64,000 bases of DNA from Amyelois transitella (taxonomy: Eukaryota > Arthropoda > Insecta > Lepidoptera > Pyralidae), in NCBI RefSeq assembly GCF_032362555.1, contig NC_083514.1:8293001-8357000 (forward strand), written 5' to 3'. The notes beneath the pieces were generated by a model. That model made no database searches and had not been told where the DNA came from. It was given only the letters and a program-made list of their open reading frames with translations. Each line of letters begins with the position of its first letter. The first letter of the stretch is position 1. Shown here piece after piece: positions 9,901-19,984 of the stretch. A program made the position numbers and the translations under genes.

Positions 9901-12449
9901 GTCAACAACATTACATCGGAGGAATAATAGAAAAATAACTCGAGTTATGTTGTATGGGCTGATTTGTAGGGCCATGAAGTGAGAATTTAAAGCCGTGCTT
10001 GCCGTGCGAAGCCGACCGGGCAGAGTGAGGTTCGCTATAGGAATCTTTGTTGTTGTTCTAATTAAAAAATATAAGACATGAAGTTATTATTATTTTCTTA
10101 TGACACTCATTAATTAGCTTAAAAGCGTCGGTGGTCGAATAGATAAGGTGCCCGAGTAAATCGTGTGGAGGCCGAGGTTCAAATCCAACCTTTATCATTT
10201 AAAAATGATTCTTTTCTGAGTTATGCACATAGTTTGAGTTGTCATATATGTGCTCTATGGGGAGGGAAAACATCACGAGGAAACCTGCTCATTCTGGTAA
10301 AAGGGTGGGTAACCATGATTCAATAAGGGTGACTTTCTTTTGCAAAGGTTGCACTGGTAAGTAGGTACTTATAACTTTATTTTTATGTGTAGATATTTAG
10401 CTAGGTTCAATTCTTATTCAAGAGGACTTTTTATACTGTCTTCGTGGCCCGACCGGCACCCCGAGCCGCCTAGAGCCTGGACGCGACTTTCCCCATTGTT
10501 CGCTCACAATGGCCAGCTTGCACCACGGCGGACCCCGACAATTGCACAATGTATACAATGATGACATTGTTGTGACCGTCGTCTTCAGATCTGTTATCTT
10601 AGGATGGAGGATGTGCTTAGGATACCTACACTTGGTCGGACGGATGTGGATGGATAAGTGCGTTTACCTGTTTCCCGCAACTTTGTAGGTACCTATGTGT
10701 AGCAGAGTCTATTGTAGGTACTACAAAGATTATTGTACTTAATACTTGTAGTGTACAATCAGACATACAAATATGAGCGGAATCTTTTTCAATCTTATAA
10801 ATTTTCAAGCTAATGTTTTATTATTCTAAAGAAGGTATAGTGAATAGACATTATAGTCGCATCGTAAAGTTTCATAAAGAGTAAATTGATATGCAGTTGA
10901 CTGTTCTACAATAAATGCTAAGTATTTAAAAAAATACATTTACATGAGACAAATTACACAGATTGAGTTAGCCTCGCAGTGAGTTCGAGACTAGTGTTAT
11001 GAGATACTAACTCAACGATACTATATTTTAAAACAAAAACGTATAATCTTCGATGAACATCCAAGGCCCAGGCTAATCAGAAAAAGTTATTTTCTCATCA
11101 TGCCCTGGCCGGGATTCGAACCCGGGTTCTCTGGTGTCACAAACAAGCGCACTACCGCTGCGCCACAGAGGCCGCCAATGCCTACGACTCCACTGAAATT
11201 GAAACGACGCCATTTGAAATCTAATCCACTAAAAACAGTAGCATATTTTGAGATGAAAGTAAATGTTCAACCTTTACTATTGGTAACAAAATTATATTTA
11301 TTCTTTTACGCAAACGTTGTTTCTCTTTCTCACAAAAATGTCGTGAGCTTATGACATCAATTTATCTTAGCAGCGTAGGTAGGTATGTGAGCATTTGCAT
11401 AAACGAATTAATGGAAACACTTGCGTCAAATGTTCTATTTCACGGAAATTTCATAAGAAAAATGTAATTTGAAACAATGGCGGGGCCCTGATTGCACACA
11501 CTTTTTTAGGACAATCGGGGACAATAGACGCAACGAATTTGTTGTCACTGTTCTGTTATCTCAAATCACGACAAAAACCATGAATTCTAACGGGCTCCTA
11601 ATTGGCTAACATATTTATTTTGTGGTTGGGATTTTGGCGTATCTACAGACGCCTACACGGGGTTAATTGGGCATTACAAATTGTATTATTTACATTCTAC
11701 GATATACTTATATAGGAAAGATATTTTAAACTATAAAAAGCATAGGTACTTAGTTTAAGAAATACTATTATCTGCTTCTTATATTTCTTTAATACTAACA
11801 AAATCAACTATCATCATAACTACTTACCTATATTTTTTTACACTTAAACAAGTTAAAACGCAACATGTAGGTAATTATTTACATTTTTTCATACGAGTAG
11901 GACTTATCACTTTTTTATCGGCACTTTCCTCCCAATCTTTGCTACAGGAAAATCTCACAACAATCTGCTTGGTATACGAGATAGAAGGATTTTCATTTAT
12001 CAAGCAAAAGGGTCGTTCAACTCGTGGTTCTGTACCGGAAAATAATTTGAGTGTCAACCTAATTTCTATTTATAATTGAGTCACAGTCTACTTGGATCGC
12101 CGTAGAAGCCTGCTTGATGTCATCTCAGATAAAACCATTGATGTCATTGCAACATTAAAGTCTTCATGTTTCTGTAGACATGTAAGTAAGGTATGTAAAG
12201 AATGCTTATGTTCATTAAGAGCAAAGTGTAGCTAATAACTTAAATTACTTATAAGAATTTCGGAATGCCGTAGAGAAAAGACGTTTTGGCGTAAGGCTTG
12301 GTCAGAGTTGCTTGAGCTTGCACGAAAAGATCAAGAAGCCAAAGAAGTACCTACAGCCCTTAAAGGGGACTCTTTCCCGCATTGGATCGTGTTTACGCAT
12401 CCAGTTGCCTGGATGTGTAGATTTCTGTTCCTCATTATGTTTTCGCTTA
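2545..12449 (-). CDS. Candidate multi-exon gene, unrecognised protein
   Basis: I do not recognise this protein. Four GT-AG candidate exons join in phase on the minus strand: 12351-12449 (acceptor after TTTATTTACAG), 11911-12029, 9643-9733 (acceptor after TCTTCTTTCCAG) and 3949-4203 (donor GTAAGA). The joined product is charged. Recognisable blocks are EPRVERPFCLINENPSISY, RSKKSSSAMTTMTRATYLKK and NKRLIDDLLIESLEAMGQ, followed by a helical, basic and acidic tail that ends RCV at a TAA (3965-3967). A further exon, 2545-2636, fits in the same phase but lies beyond that TAA. The first exon is open in two frames, so the N-terminus is unresolved and no start codon is assigned. The zinc-finger gene lies within the 9.6-to-4.2-kb intron on the same strand. 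Support comes from splice signals and phase only; there is no homology. Confidence 0.38.
2668..2785 (-). repeat. Fragment of tRNA-derived SINE
   Basis: The stretch reading GACTTGTGTTATGAGAAATG and the following CGATACTATATTTTAA match the body of the fuller copies at 10.9-11.2 kb and 27.26-27.98 kb in the same order and orientation. The tRNA-like head is missing. Confidence 0.6.
4204..5726. other. AT-rich non-coding DNA
   Basis: No convincing exon is seen. Near 4868-4920 there is a fragment reading AACCTCCTCTTTTTTTAAGT followed by CGGTTTAAAA. It resembles a short terminal motif that I recognise from abundant lepidopteran repeats, and is too short to classify. Confidence 0.4.
5727..7391 (-). 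CDS. C2H2 zinc-finger protein, 11 fingers, single exon
   Basis: This 554-residue protein is a probable sequence-specific DNA-binding nuclear protein. Residues 1-195 are lysine-rich and low complexity, with an Asn/Thr-rich patch around 114-150 and no recognisable ZAD domain. From about residue 196 to 510 there are eleven fingers. The linkers between later fingers are canonical (HTGDRPYEC, HTGEKPFPC). Finger 7 (CPVCNKKLKGHLSEHMRVH) has a loop two residues shorter than usual. Finger 11 ends in Cys (HSKVC), so it is C2HC. The C-terminus carries a hydrophobic run (RFLLALLLTMIAS), odd for a nuclear factor. The start at 7391 (MANVKSRP) is the first ATG of the frame. The gene is intronless and may lie in an intron of the candidate split gene on the same strand. 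I cannot assign orthology. Confidence 0.9.
   Translation of the reverse strand: MANVKSRPNAPKSASTKKGCGKQVDKPTGDVKVKKKSKPSTTEKAQPVHVPVVKVKPPGKPDYYLLNKETLVTKSGRIKRKNKDHLRLLDNILKSELMIQESNKNKIDETAPTVNNNDIGTSNHNETETNVNNDTIVASNQNKTNTSVIKETVKKTSPNKNEKRKKLPKSKPVLHKPKPKVQLSNGSLLPLPGFQCNYCNKTFSNKASIRRHIYVHLNAKPYECVDCLKRFTHEVNLQYHLKKRHPELYSPRNFKCQICEKVFRFKETLSIHLDLHVNKYGSFKCLYCEESFNNISELAKHKKTNHFSAIPLDCHICSERFSTHNKLVKHLKEHLKLNGFICQYCGKEYKELNSMRRHVQVSHAGRRIVCPVCNKKLKGHLSEHMRVHEKERPHECTICGQRFTQSTQLNVHRRSHTGDRPYECRICSHRFSHSNALMLHIRRHTGEKPFPCAMCPLTFSQLPHMKAHMRNIHGKDSAYKCAKCGQFFKLKANLGIHSKVCNVGSKEPPLGKKTESSGNNEEVDSSMSLSRMRFLLALLLTMIASEDKLKYLGA
7392..9642. other. Upstream region of the zinc-finger gene, AT-rich
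   Basis: The first few hundred bases should hold the promoter of the zinc-finger gene, but I see no clear TATA box or initiator. A degenerate piece of the (TATG)n SINE family is recognisable near 8560-8700, and a second near 9431-9540 (ATCATTAAGCCATACAGTTG). The rest is unassigned. Confidence 0.45.
10122..10340 (+). repeat. tRNA-derived SINE
   Basis: The head resembles a tRNA gene with an internal RNA polymerase III promoter. The A box lies in GGTGGTCGAATAGATAAGG and the B box in GAGGTTCAAATCC. The body contains ACATCACGAGGAAACCTGC, a variant of the GTGAGGAAACCTGCA motif known from lepidopteran SINEs. The 3' end is not sharply defined. Confidence 0.75.
10430..10625. other. GC-rich block, possible old transposon fragment
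   Basis: This stretch (CGACCGGCACCCCGAGCCGC and following) is much richer in GC than its surroundings. It has no open frame of interest. It could be a degraded LINE piece, but I cannot prove it. Confidence 0.25.
10942..11178 (-). repeat. tRNA-derived SINE with complete head
   Basis: Read on the minus strand, 11178-11100 looks like a tRNA: an A-box-like TGGCGCAGCGGTAGTGCGC and a perfect B box GGTTCGAATCC. The 3' side (CAGGGCA) does not pair with the 5' acceptor side (GGCCTCT), so it is not a functional tRNA. The body continues through GATTAGCCTGGGCC and ends in an A/T-rich tail near 10942. The copy at 27.26-27.98 kb and the fragment near 2.7 kb belong to the same family. Confidence 0.82.
11179..11910. 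other. Unassigned intergenic or intronic sequence
   Basis: No gene or repeat is identified. A somewhat less AT-rich section near 11480-11640 (GGCGGGGCCCTGATTGCACA) stands out but shows no coding structure. Confidence 0.4.
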
Positions 12450-12712
12450 CTGTAAATAAAGGAACTTATGTAAATTAATTTTTTTACACTCTCATCTCTC
12501 AATCATACAAGGAGAGGACAACTTCATTTACGCTCGCGGTTGCGCTCTAATAAATCGTCCTCTCGCCACCACGCAAAGTATTTTGCTCTCTGTATCTGTC
12601 GCGAAAACCAAACGTCTAGAAGCAAACGACATAGATCGTCTTTGGACAAACGGGGGATTATTTTCCAAAGGCTGCACTTGTTACAATCTCAGAACATTCA
12701 TTTTATTTCGTG

Positions 12713-12754
12713 TTTCGCGCCCGCGGTGATAGGAAGTCGTGAAGTTTCGCGCCA
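12713..12754 (+). promoter_or_regulatory. Two E2F-type sites upstream of the secreted-protein gene
   Basis: TTTCGCGCCC (12713-12722) and TTTCGCGCCA (12745-12754) both fit the E2F consensus TTTSSCGC. They lie in the same orientation 32 bp apart, about 95-136 bp before the ATG at 12849. The surrounding 12.5-12.85 kb is GC-richer than its neighbourhood and promoter-like. That these sites are bound is inference. Confidence 0.45.
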
Positions 12755-12848
12755 ATTTTTGACAGTTGTGTTTTTCTTCTTTTTGCGACGTGAACGTTCG
12801 TCTTTCCAGCCAACGCTGTCGTTTTCATGTTCATGTTTTGTGGTGAAA

Positions 12849-15800
12849 ATGGTGAAATTCTGGTGGATGTTCATATTATTCGCTAAAACAGCATCGTCTA
12901 GTGATAACGCGTTGCCAGGAACTGAGGAACGAAAAGGTTGGAGTAGTATTTTATAATAAAGTGATTTTAATTTTAGGTATATGTTTATACTAGAGGCCGC
13001 CCGCGACTTCGTCCGCATGGAAACCCTATCAATCCCGCGGGAACTCTGGGATAAAAAGTAGCCTATGTGTTATTCTGGGTCTTCAGCTACCTACATACCA
13101 AATTTCATGGTAATCGGTTCAGTAGTTTTTGCGTGAAAGAGTAACAAACATCCATACAAACTTTCGCCTTTATAATAAATAGTAGTAGGATATAGGATTG
13201 AAAAGATGAGGTAGGTATGAATCTGTATTATTAAAGTTACTCAGTTACAGCCATATAAGAAAATATTATCAAAAATAATAGATGGAATAAATAATAAGTT
13301 TAATACTTGCAGTTCGATCAATATGATGAAATATATATACAGTAGAACTCCAATTATCCGAATTAATGGGGACCGGGACCCATTCGGATAATCGGACTAA
13401 AAAAAAATTGCCATTGGAGAGAATAAAAGCTACGTTTAAATGAAAGAAACATGAAATTTTCACATGTTTTAAATATAAATAAAATGTACTTATGTACAAG
13501 TTTAGAAATAAAAATCATTGTTTTTTAAACATCTCCGTCAATGTAAGCTGTTTTGCGGTCTTCAACCGTTTTCGGATTGATTGATTTGATTCGGATAATC
13601 GGCGATTCGGATAGTCGGAGTTCGGATAATTGGAGTTTTACTGTAGTGAAATAGTGAAAATAAATATAGTGTATATAATATATATAATGAAAGTAAATTT
13701 ATGATCAAATAAAAAATAAATAATAAATGTACTAAGACTACTAAAACGAAAATACCCTATTATTTACAAATAATTTTAAGAAAAACGATTGGCATCACAA
13801 TCAAAGAAAGCAAAAGTATATCTGCAAATTCAAATTACACGGTTCACTTTAATAATACTCGGTCAGATTTTACTTACTTCCCACGCTTTCCCTGTTATTA
13901 TGTTGAGAGTATACAAAACTAGGTAAATAAGCACTACAACGTGCGTGTAATTTTTAAGTGGAAATCAGAACTCTATAGCCTAGCTGTGCTTTGTGTGGTG
14001 TAAATTTGTAAAGCTCCATTTATAATATTTCATACAAATTAGCGCACATATCCATAGAATTTCATATACATAATTAAGGAAATAAAAAGGTGAGCATTTT
14101 CTATGAAAACTCTTTCGATATTCAAAACTTGCTTTCGTAACTCTCTATTTTCCACTATAAACGTAGTAAAGATTTCATTCAAAATAAAGGTAGGCCCCCT
14201 TTAGTGGTAATTGAAGTCATACAACATAAAATCTTGAATAGTAGATACTGCAGTCGAACTATTTCACGGTACTGACCATAAGACAATAGAGTGAAAACAA
14301 ACGCAGGATAGACTTAGAATAATTGTACGTTTTATAACTTTCAATTGAATCTTAACATATTATATGAAAATCTTTTGTTTTATTGTTTGTAGTGGGATGT
14401 TCCTGCATAAAGGACCAATTTATTTAAAACTTAGTTAAATTTTATTAGATTTGCGACATCTAATGATTCAGAATAATGATCTTGAAAAGAAATACACGAT
14501 TCAAGAATAATTCTGTAGGTGTAACAAGGTCTTATAGTTCATAAAAATTAGTAGAAACCACTACCTAAGATATAATAAAAATAATAAATTAAATAGGTTC
14601 ATGTGCTAAATTTTAAACGGTTATTTTTATTAATACTAAGTAAGATAAATAAGACTTTAGACTAAATCATCGAGGTAACTAAAGCAATCAATTACAGTGT
14701 AGTTTGCATCGTCGATTTTGCATCACATTAAGCTTTGAAAGCGTTAGAAATTAGCTACATAATAACTTTAATTCTTAATAATGTGCGACGTCAATAAGTT
14801 AAAAGAACCTCGTTATTTTTATTTATTCATATCCATTTAGAGCAATTAACATTGAGTTAATATACAACAATAATATCATCAAGATTGATCTTAAACGCTT
14901 TAAGCAAGTATACTTCCTAAGTAATTTGTAGTTAAGGGCTTCGTTAGATTTGTATTGGCACGTAGGATAAAAACAAATAGAAGACGAAAACAAATAAAAA
15001 CAAGCCCAATAAAACTAAAGCAAATCCTTTCAAAGGCTATGCGTTAGAAGCCGCATTAGTCCATGCATACAAACATAATATAAATGGCTTGCGGAGTAGA
15101 CTTCTTGCATTAAATTCTTCTAGGAGGTCTTGACAAGACTGAAAGGCCTCGTTTTGAATCTCAATTCAGCTGAACGTGGCCTTTCGGTATTAGTCACTTT
15201 TGCCTTTTCTACCAAGAAACTTACTAACAAAAATCAATTATCGTTACAGAGTCCCGTTTCCTGCCTTTGTATGAAGTAAAGAGGTACGATGGAAGGCCGA
15301 GCGGCCCCGGCATTGGCCCCGTTGGTCTCCCACCCCTGACCACTGTCCCGATTGCCGGGGAACGGTGCTCGGCCCGCCTCGAGTCCGCTTTGGATCAGCT
15401 GAAGAGGAAAAAGCGGAACCAACCAAAGAACCTGGATCCTCCCTTCGTAAGGAACTTTTGTTGTACTATTGATTAGTATCATTTTACTTATCTACGTTAT
15501 ACCTATGTGATTGTGCATTTTTGGGACCCGGCCATTTGGGAGGCGTTCATGGCCAACATGAGGAGGCCCTTTGGTACATTTTGTTCTAAAGTGATTATTA
15601 TACTCCAGCTCGCAATTTTATGCAAAAACAGTACCTTTAACATTCTACACATCAAAGAAGAAATATCAAGATGAAATAATGGTGGACACTTATCGTAAGA
15701 GTACTGTACTGATATAGTGGAATATTCAATGTTCATATATCTCTCAAGGAACTGTTTGTTTTGAACTGCCTGGTACCAAAGAACATACGTAGACACATAT

Positions 15801-17043
15801 CTACATATAATCACGTCTGTATTCCTTGCGGGGTAGACAGAGCCAACAGTCTTGAAAAGGCTGACAGGTAACGTTCAACTGTTTGGCTTAATGATAGAAT
15901 TATACTGACTGGATGCTAGACCGTCGCCTAAAAGACGAATCCCAAGTTTATAAGCCTATCCCTTAGTCGCCATTTAGGTCATCCACGGGAAAGAGATAGA
16001 ATGGTTGAATATTCTTTTTTCTATTGGTGCCGGGAATCACACGGCAAGCACGGCAAAAACTATTAGATGTCTATCATGTCCTTAGAGATGGTTTGTTTTA
16101 TCACCGACAGATAGAATGATATCTGATTGAGCATGCGCCCGGGACGGGCCTTAACGGGGGTCGTGCTATCGAAAGATTCTAAATAAATCAATTCGTAAAC
16201 TTATTTTTTCTGTTACAGAGTCAAAGTATAGACCTGAATGGCTACAGCTTGTACCAGCAGATGAGGTCAGCCCCAGTAGACATGTATGTGACTAGAATGC
16301 GCGTGCGCCTACCACAAAACAGCAACTGGGTGCGAGTTGAAAAATGTTACTTCGACCCGAGAAATGTCTCTTTGGACACTATGCTATTATTCCACGACAT
16401 AACAATAAGCGGGAACGTGGATTTGTATGATGCTAATGAATTAGACCGGGGGATTCCGCCAAGTAGGAGATTAAGGAGGAACTATGCAGAGCGTCCTTAT
16501 CCTGACGACCATTACTCTAGAAACAGAGGAGGCTGCAATATGATCCTCAGATTAAGGAAAGCCGGTATAGGCTTTCACACGAGACCACTTAATCAACAGC
16601 CCGGGAAATTTAACGTCAAAACTGATTCAGAGTTCGTCGAACCAGGATTTATAAGTGTTTATGCGTACGGCTGCGAGAAGTACATAAACAGGAATTCTGT
16701 TAGAAATAAAGACAACTTGCCTTTGAGAAGACGAAGAAGATCGGACGAGTTTTCATTTGAATCTCATCTTGATATGCCTTATAAGGACAATTTCGATAGT
16801 CGATCAGCTGATAATAATTGGGACATAGTTTATGAACCCCGGAGTAGGGTGAACTATGAGAGAAGCAAGTTATTCCGCCCTGAAGACGATTTGGACGAAG
16901 TTGAAGATATTTCTCGAGAAATGGAAGATATCTTCACGAAAGGAATTAGGACATTACTCACCACTTATATGAAGAAAGAGCTTCAACCAGCTATTAAAGA
17001 TACTTTAATGCGAAATATGGGTTACGTGATATCATATGGTTAA
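12849..17043 (+). CDS. Secreted insect protein, three exons, function unknown
   Basis: The exons are 12849-12936, 15250-15446 and 16219-17043, with matching phases, giving 369 residues. The product starts MVKFWWMFILFAKTASSSDN, a signal peptide, so it should enter the secretory pathway. The first donor (GTTGGA) is weak; a donor after 12900 (GTGATA) would also keep the phase. The mature protein is basic and Arg-rich, with four cysteines (GERCSARL, EKCYFDP, GGCNMIL, YGCEKY) that could form two disulfides. A basic run RRRRRSDE suggests possible proprotein cleavage. It ends in a helix-rich segment finishing LMRNMGYVISYG. The layout recalls insect JHBP/takeout-like lipid-binding proteins, but the typical N-terminal cysteine pair is not evident, so I leave the family open. 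A polyadenylation signal (AATAAA) lies near 17175. Confidence 0.72.
12988..13195 (+). repeat. Lepidopteran retroposon tail (CGCGACTTCGTCCGC family)
   Basis: The copy begins GCCCGCGACTTCGTCCGC and continues through CCAAATTTCATGGTAATCGG and AGTAACAAACATCCATACAA to CTTTCGCCTTTATAATAAAT. This is the order I know from a very abundant lepidopteran non-LTR-type repeat. It sits in intron 1 of the secreted-protein gene, about 50 bp after the predicted donor. Confidence 0.75.
13340..13643. mobile_element. Pogo/Tigger-type MITE
   Basis: The 304-bp element has terminal inverted repeats CAGTARAACTCCAATTATCC (one mismatch between ends) followed by GAA. TA flanks both sides (13338-13339 and 13644-13645). 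The ends with repeated CGGATAATCGG motifs resemble pogo/Tigger-class DNA transposons. It encodes no transposase, so it is non-autonomous. It lies in intron 1 of the secreted-protein gene. Confidence 0.85.
13646..15249. other. Rest of intron 1 of the secreted-protein gene
   Basis: AT-rich sequence. A degenerate (TATG)n SINE fragment is recognisable at about 15062-15205 (CAGCTGAACGTGGCC). No exon is apparent before the acceptor at 15249. Confidence 0.5.
15797..16062 (+). repeat. (TATG)n SINE-like element, tail at left
   Basis: A near-full-length copy of the family repeated throughout this window. It starts TCTACATATAATCACGTCTG, passes through GGGGTAGACAGAGCCAACAG and ATTGGTGCCGGGAATCACAC, and ends GGCAA. 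No clear target duplication was found. It lies in intron 2 of the secreted-protein gene. Confidence 0.8.
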
Positions 17044-17976
17044 ACAACATAGTATATATAGCTTTTTAAATAGTAAAGAATGTATAGATATATTTATTTA
17101 CGGTTTTGGTGGGGTTGTATGCAATTGATATAGTCAAAATTATAAAAAATATTATCTTTTGTAACTTTTCTATGAATAAAAATGTATATTGATAATAATT
17201 CAAATTTTATTGCATAAATAAATTGAAATAATAAATTAAATAACTTTTACTACATCCTTATTCTAGTATCACAGGAAATACAGTGATGAAGATTGTACTT
17301 AAAAAAACAACATTTCTATGATAAAACATGGGGATTCTTAGACAAAGACGCGACACAACTAGTTATTTTATACCATATTAAGCAAGAGTAAAAAAGTTAA
17401 AAATTTAAGTTTCTGGTCTATGAACAAAAGCGAACTTTACATTGAATAATATTATTATTCAAAAACTTACTTTTTTACTTAATATTATGTAGTTTTCTCT
17501 GGACTAATAGATGTAGGTATAAAAGATGAGCTATCATCTCCAAAATATGTCGTTCTTTTGTTATGAGCTGATCTAAATAAAACAATTAAAAAAAAAACAA
17601 ACATAATATAAAAAATAAATCAACCAATAGGCAGTGTGAAGAAATTACAATATCATAATAGGAAACAAGATTAATGTTAATTACTTTTGTATCATTTTGC
17701 AATTATCAAATTAAGGATGTTCAACAATGTAACATGATTCATTTGTTGGAAGTATTAAAAAAATATTTCAAACATTGCAACAAAATAATTGCAAAAAACA
17801 GTACAGACTCAACTTAGCCATACAATTTATGATACAAACAGCTGATTATTCGAGACTGCCAGTACTATAATTTCCAGACACTTATATCTATGAAAAGAAG
17901 TAAAATCACATTGGAATACTATAATCTATTGTTCACTCAAGCACCATGCATACTGAAAGTGAAAATTTTACTAAAA
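17044..17976. other. Convergent 3' regions, no further gene
   Basis: AT-rich sequence between the stop codons of the secreted-protein gene (plus) and the carrier gene (minus). It should contain both 3' UTRs. No repeat or RNA gene was recognised. Confidence 0.5.
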
Positions 17977-18948
17977 TCATTGATGTATTTTTAACAACAA
18001 GCTTTTTATTTCATCATAAACAGCAAAATGCAATGCCGAAGTTAACACAGCTTTCAACATGCTTGGCCCATATCCTTTGTACAAAGCCAAGAAACCTTCT
18101 TCAGTAATGGTCAATTTCACACAATGCATCACACCATTGCAGTACATTTGCCGCCCAAAACATTTCCTATGTTGTTGAAACCCCTGAATTTGTAATCTTT
18201 TCTTCACTAAATCAAATGGGTAAATAGCAGTTTTAGCCACTAGCCCAGCTAAAGAACCAGCCAAAAGATTCCCCAACAAAGATGTTTCAATAGTCCTAAA
18301 CATATCTACATCACTTCTTTGAAAAAATTTTATCCTATTCAAAATATTATTGGAAAACAATTTGTAGACAGCAAACTGTATACCAGCATTGGGTGCTATT
18401 TGTCCAAGGGTCGGAACGAGACCTTTGAACAGAGCTGTAAAACCTTCTTGTCTGATCATAGTGGCAGATGCATCAAAAAAACCTTTATAAACTTTATGTC
18501 TTTTCTCTTCTGCTATTAATCTCGTACGAACTGTGTCGAACGGATACGACACTACAGTTGCTACAGCTGCAGCCACTGCACCATTTACAAAATTTATCCA
18601 ATGTTTATGGATGTTATAATATTGTGGATCAGATCTCTGGTACATGTAGGTCAATTTTTCAAAGGTAGAAAATTGTATAACACCAAACGTGATTGAAAGA
18701 AACTGGGCTGGTATATGACCACTCCATAAAGCTCCTATACCTTCTTCTTTTATGATAGAAGTAGTAGCTTGCATTATCGAACTGTACTTGGATCCATTTT
18801 TTAAAGGTTCGAGTTGTAACTGAAACCTTATCTTAAGGACATCCAGAGGTTGAGCCACGGCTCTAGTAAATGCTCCAGCTGCGCCACCGGCAATCGCAGT
18901 TTGATATAGAGAAAAATTTGATTTAATATTATGTATTGCGAGAACCAT
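17977..18948 (-). CDS. Mitochondrial thiamine pyrophosphate carrier (SLC25A19-type)
   Basis: This 323-residue, intronless inner-membrane carrier is predicted to exchange thiamine pyrophosphate, the cofactor of pyruvate and oxoglutarate dehydrogenases, for nucleotides. It has the three-repeat fold of the family, with signatures QPLDVLKIR (from residue 33), YPFDTVRTR (from 135) and YPFDLVKKR (from 243), each starting P-x-D. The stretch GFQQHRKCFGRQMYCNGVM after the third signature matches the loop typical of SLC25A19 rather than other carriers. The length is normal for the family, and the first ATG (MVLAIHNIKS) gives a complete first helix. The gene is divergent from MED10, with about 1 kb between the two start codons. 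Confidence 0.9.
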   Translation of the reverse strand: MVLAIHNIKSNFSLYQTAIAGGAAGAFTRAVAQPLDVLKIRFQLQLEPLKNGSKYSSIMQATTSIIKEEGIGALWSGHIPAQFLSITFGVIQFSTFEKLTYMYQRSDPQYYNIHKHWINFVNGAVAAAVATVVSYPFDTVRTRLIAEEKRHKVYKGFFDASATMIRQEGFTALFKGLVPTLGQIAPNAGIQFAVYKLFSNNILNRIKFFQRSDVDMFRTIETSLLGNLLAGSLAGLVAKTAIYPFDLVKKRLQIQGFQQHRKCFGRQMYCNGVMHCVKLTITEEGFLALYKGYGPSMLKAVLTSALHFAVYDEIKSLLLKIHQ

Positions 18949-19984
18949 GATGAAAATTTATTTACGATGCTGTTGGATAATTAAAAATTGATTCTGACAC
19001 ATACTTCAAGATATTTTTGAATCCAAGAAATTGAAATAATTCGGTAGATTTTTATGGATCTTCGTAAATGTCAATAAATAAAATAATATAAAGTAAACCA
19101 ACGTATGTTTAAGTAAAAGTAACGAATGAGGAAGAGGTCAAAAAGTCAAACACATCAAAAATTGTCAATGTCAACTTTAAAGTCACTCCTGCCTGTCTGT
19201 TATTTGACAATGACAGATACGAATTTGGAATGTGCTGCCAATAACTTAAATCCAGTTCGATCATGTGTAATAAATAATACAAATAATTTATTTAAACAGG
19301 GTGTCTGGTAAATGGCGTTTCATATATAAAGACATAAGGTAGAAAATCATGAATACGCTTAATTTCATAAAATACTAACCACCAGAATATTCACGCAGCG
19401 AATTTCATGCATCCAGCGAATCGATTCGCGAAAATTAATATTACAAAAAAGAAGGAAAGAAAGAGCGAGAGAGAGAGAGAGAGCGAGTGAAGAAAGAATG
19501 AATGAAAGAAAGAAAATTATTTTATTGAATAGAACAAGTTTGCTCAACTCCCAACGGAATCGAATGACAGCAGCAGTTCAAGAAAGCACTGTATATACAT
19601 ATTTGTAATCAACCACGTTAAGAACGTTAATTTAGTCAAGGTTGCCAAGAGATTTTTCAACCGAAGAAAATTGTTTCGGATATGGTTATGACGATAGATC
19701 CCTTTTGTTCTTCTCGCACTTGGTCGTTTTTTTAATTTTTTAGCAGCAACACTAAACTTTGGCTATCACTGCACTGTCACTAATATCAATATTGTCAACC
19801 ACTCGGCCAATACAGCCAAGCCAATCTTTTTCTAAAGAGCGAAAAGAAAGAACTCAATTTACTCTTAGTCGTAGTGGTCAAAAACAAGAAGAAAAGCAAC
19901 GAAATCTGAGTGAAAGTGACGAACCAAGTAAAATAAAAATCTTAAGTACGAAAAAGTTAATTGAGTTAATATAACTGAATAACA
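18949..19984. other. Shared upstream region of carrier and MED10
   Basis: This divergent intergenic stretch should carry both promoters. It contains a purine-rich simple repeat (GAGAGAGAGAGAGAGCGAG, around 19450-19515, next to repeated GAAAGAAA units). No TATA box can be assigned with confidence. Confidence 0.5.

Noticed and set aside
10133-10193. tRNA gene on the plus strand
   Set aside because: Only the promoter boxes are conserved. The sequence runs directly into a SINE body with no complete cloverleaf.
11100-11178. tRNA gene on the minus strand
   Set aside because: The A and B boxes look good, but the two acceptor-stem sides do not pair, and the sequence continues into a repeated SINE body.
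12540-13018. Overlapping open stretches of 106-138 codons on both strands
   Set aside because: They are open because the promoter region is GC-richer. The only part I keep is the signal-peptide exon starting at 12849.
19440-19515. Possible satellite or CRISPR-like array
   Set aside because: It is an ordinary GA-rich microsatellite without spacers.
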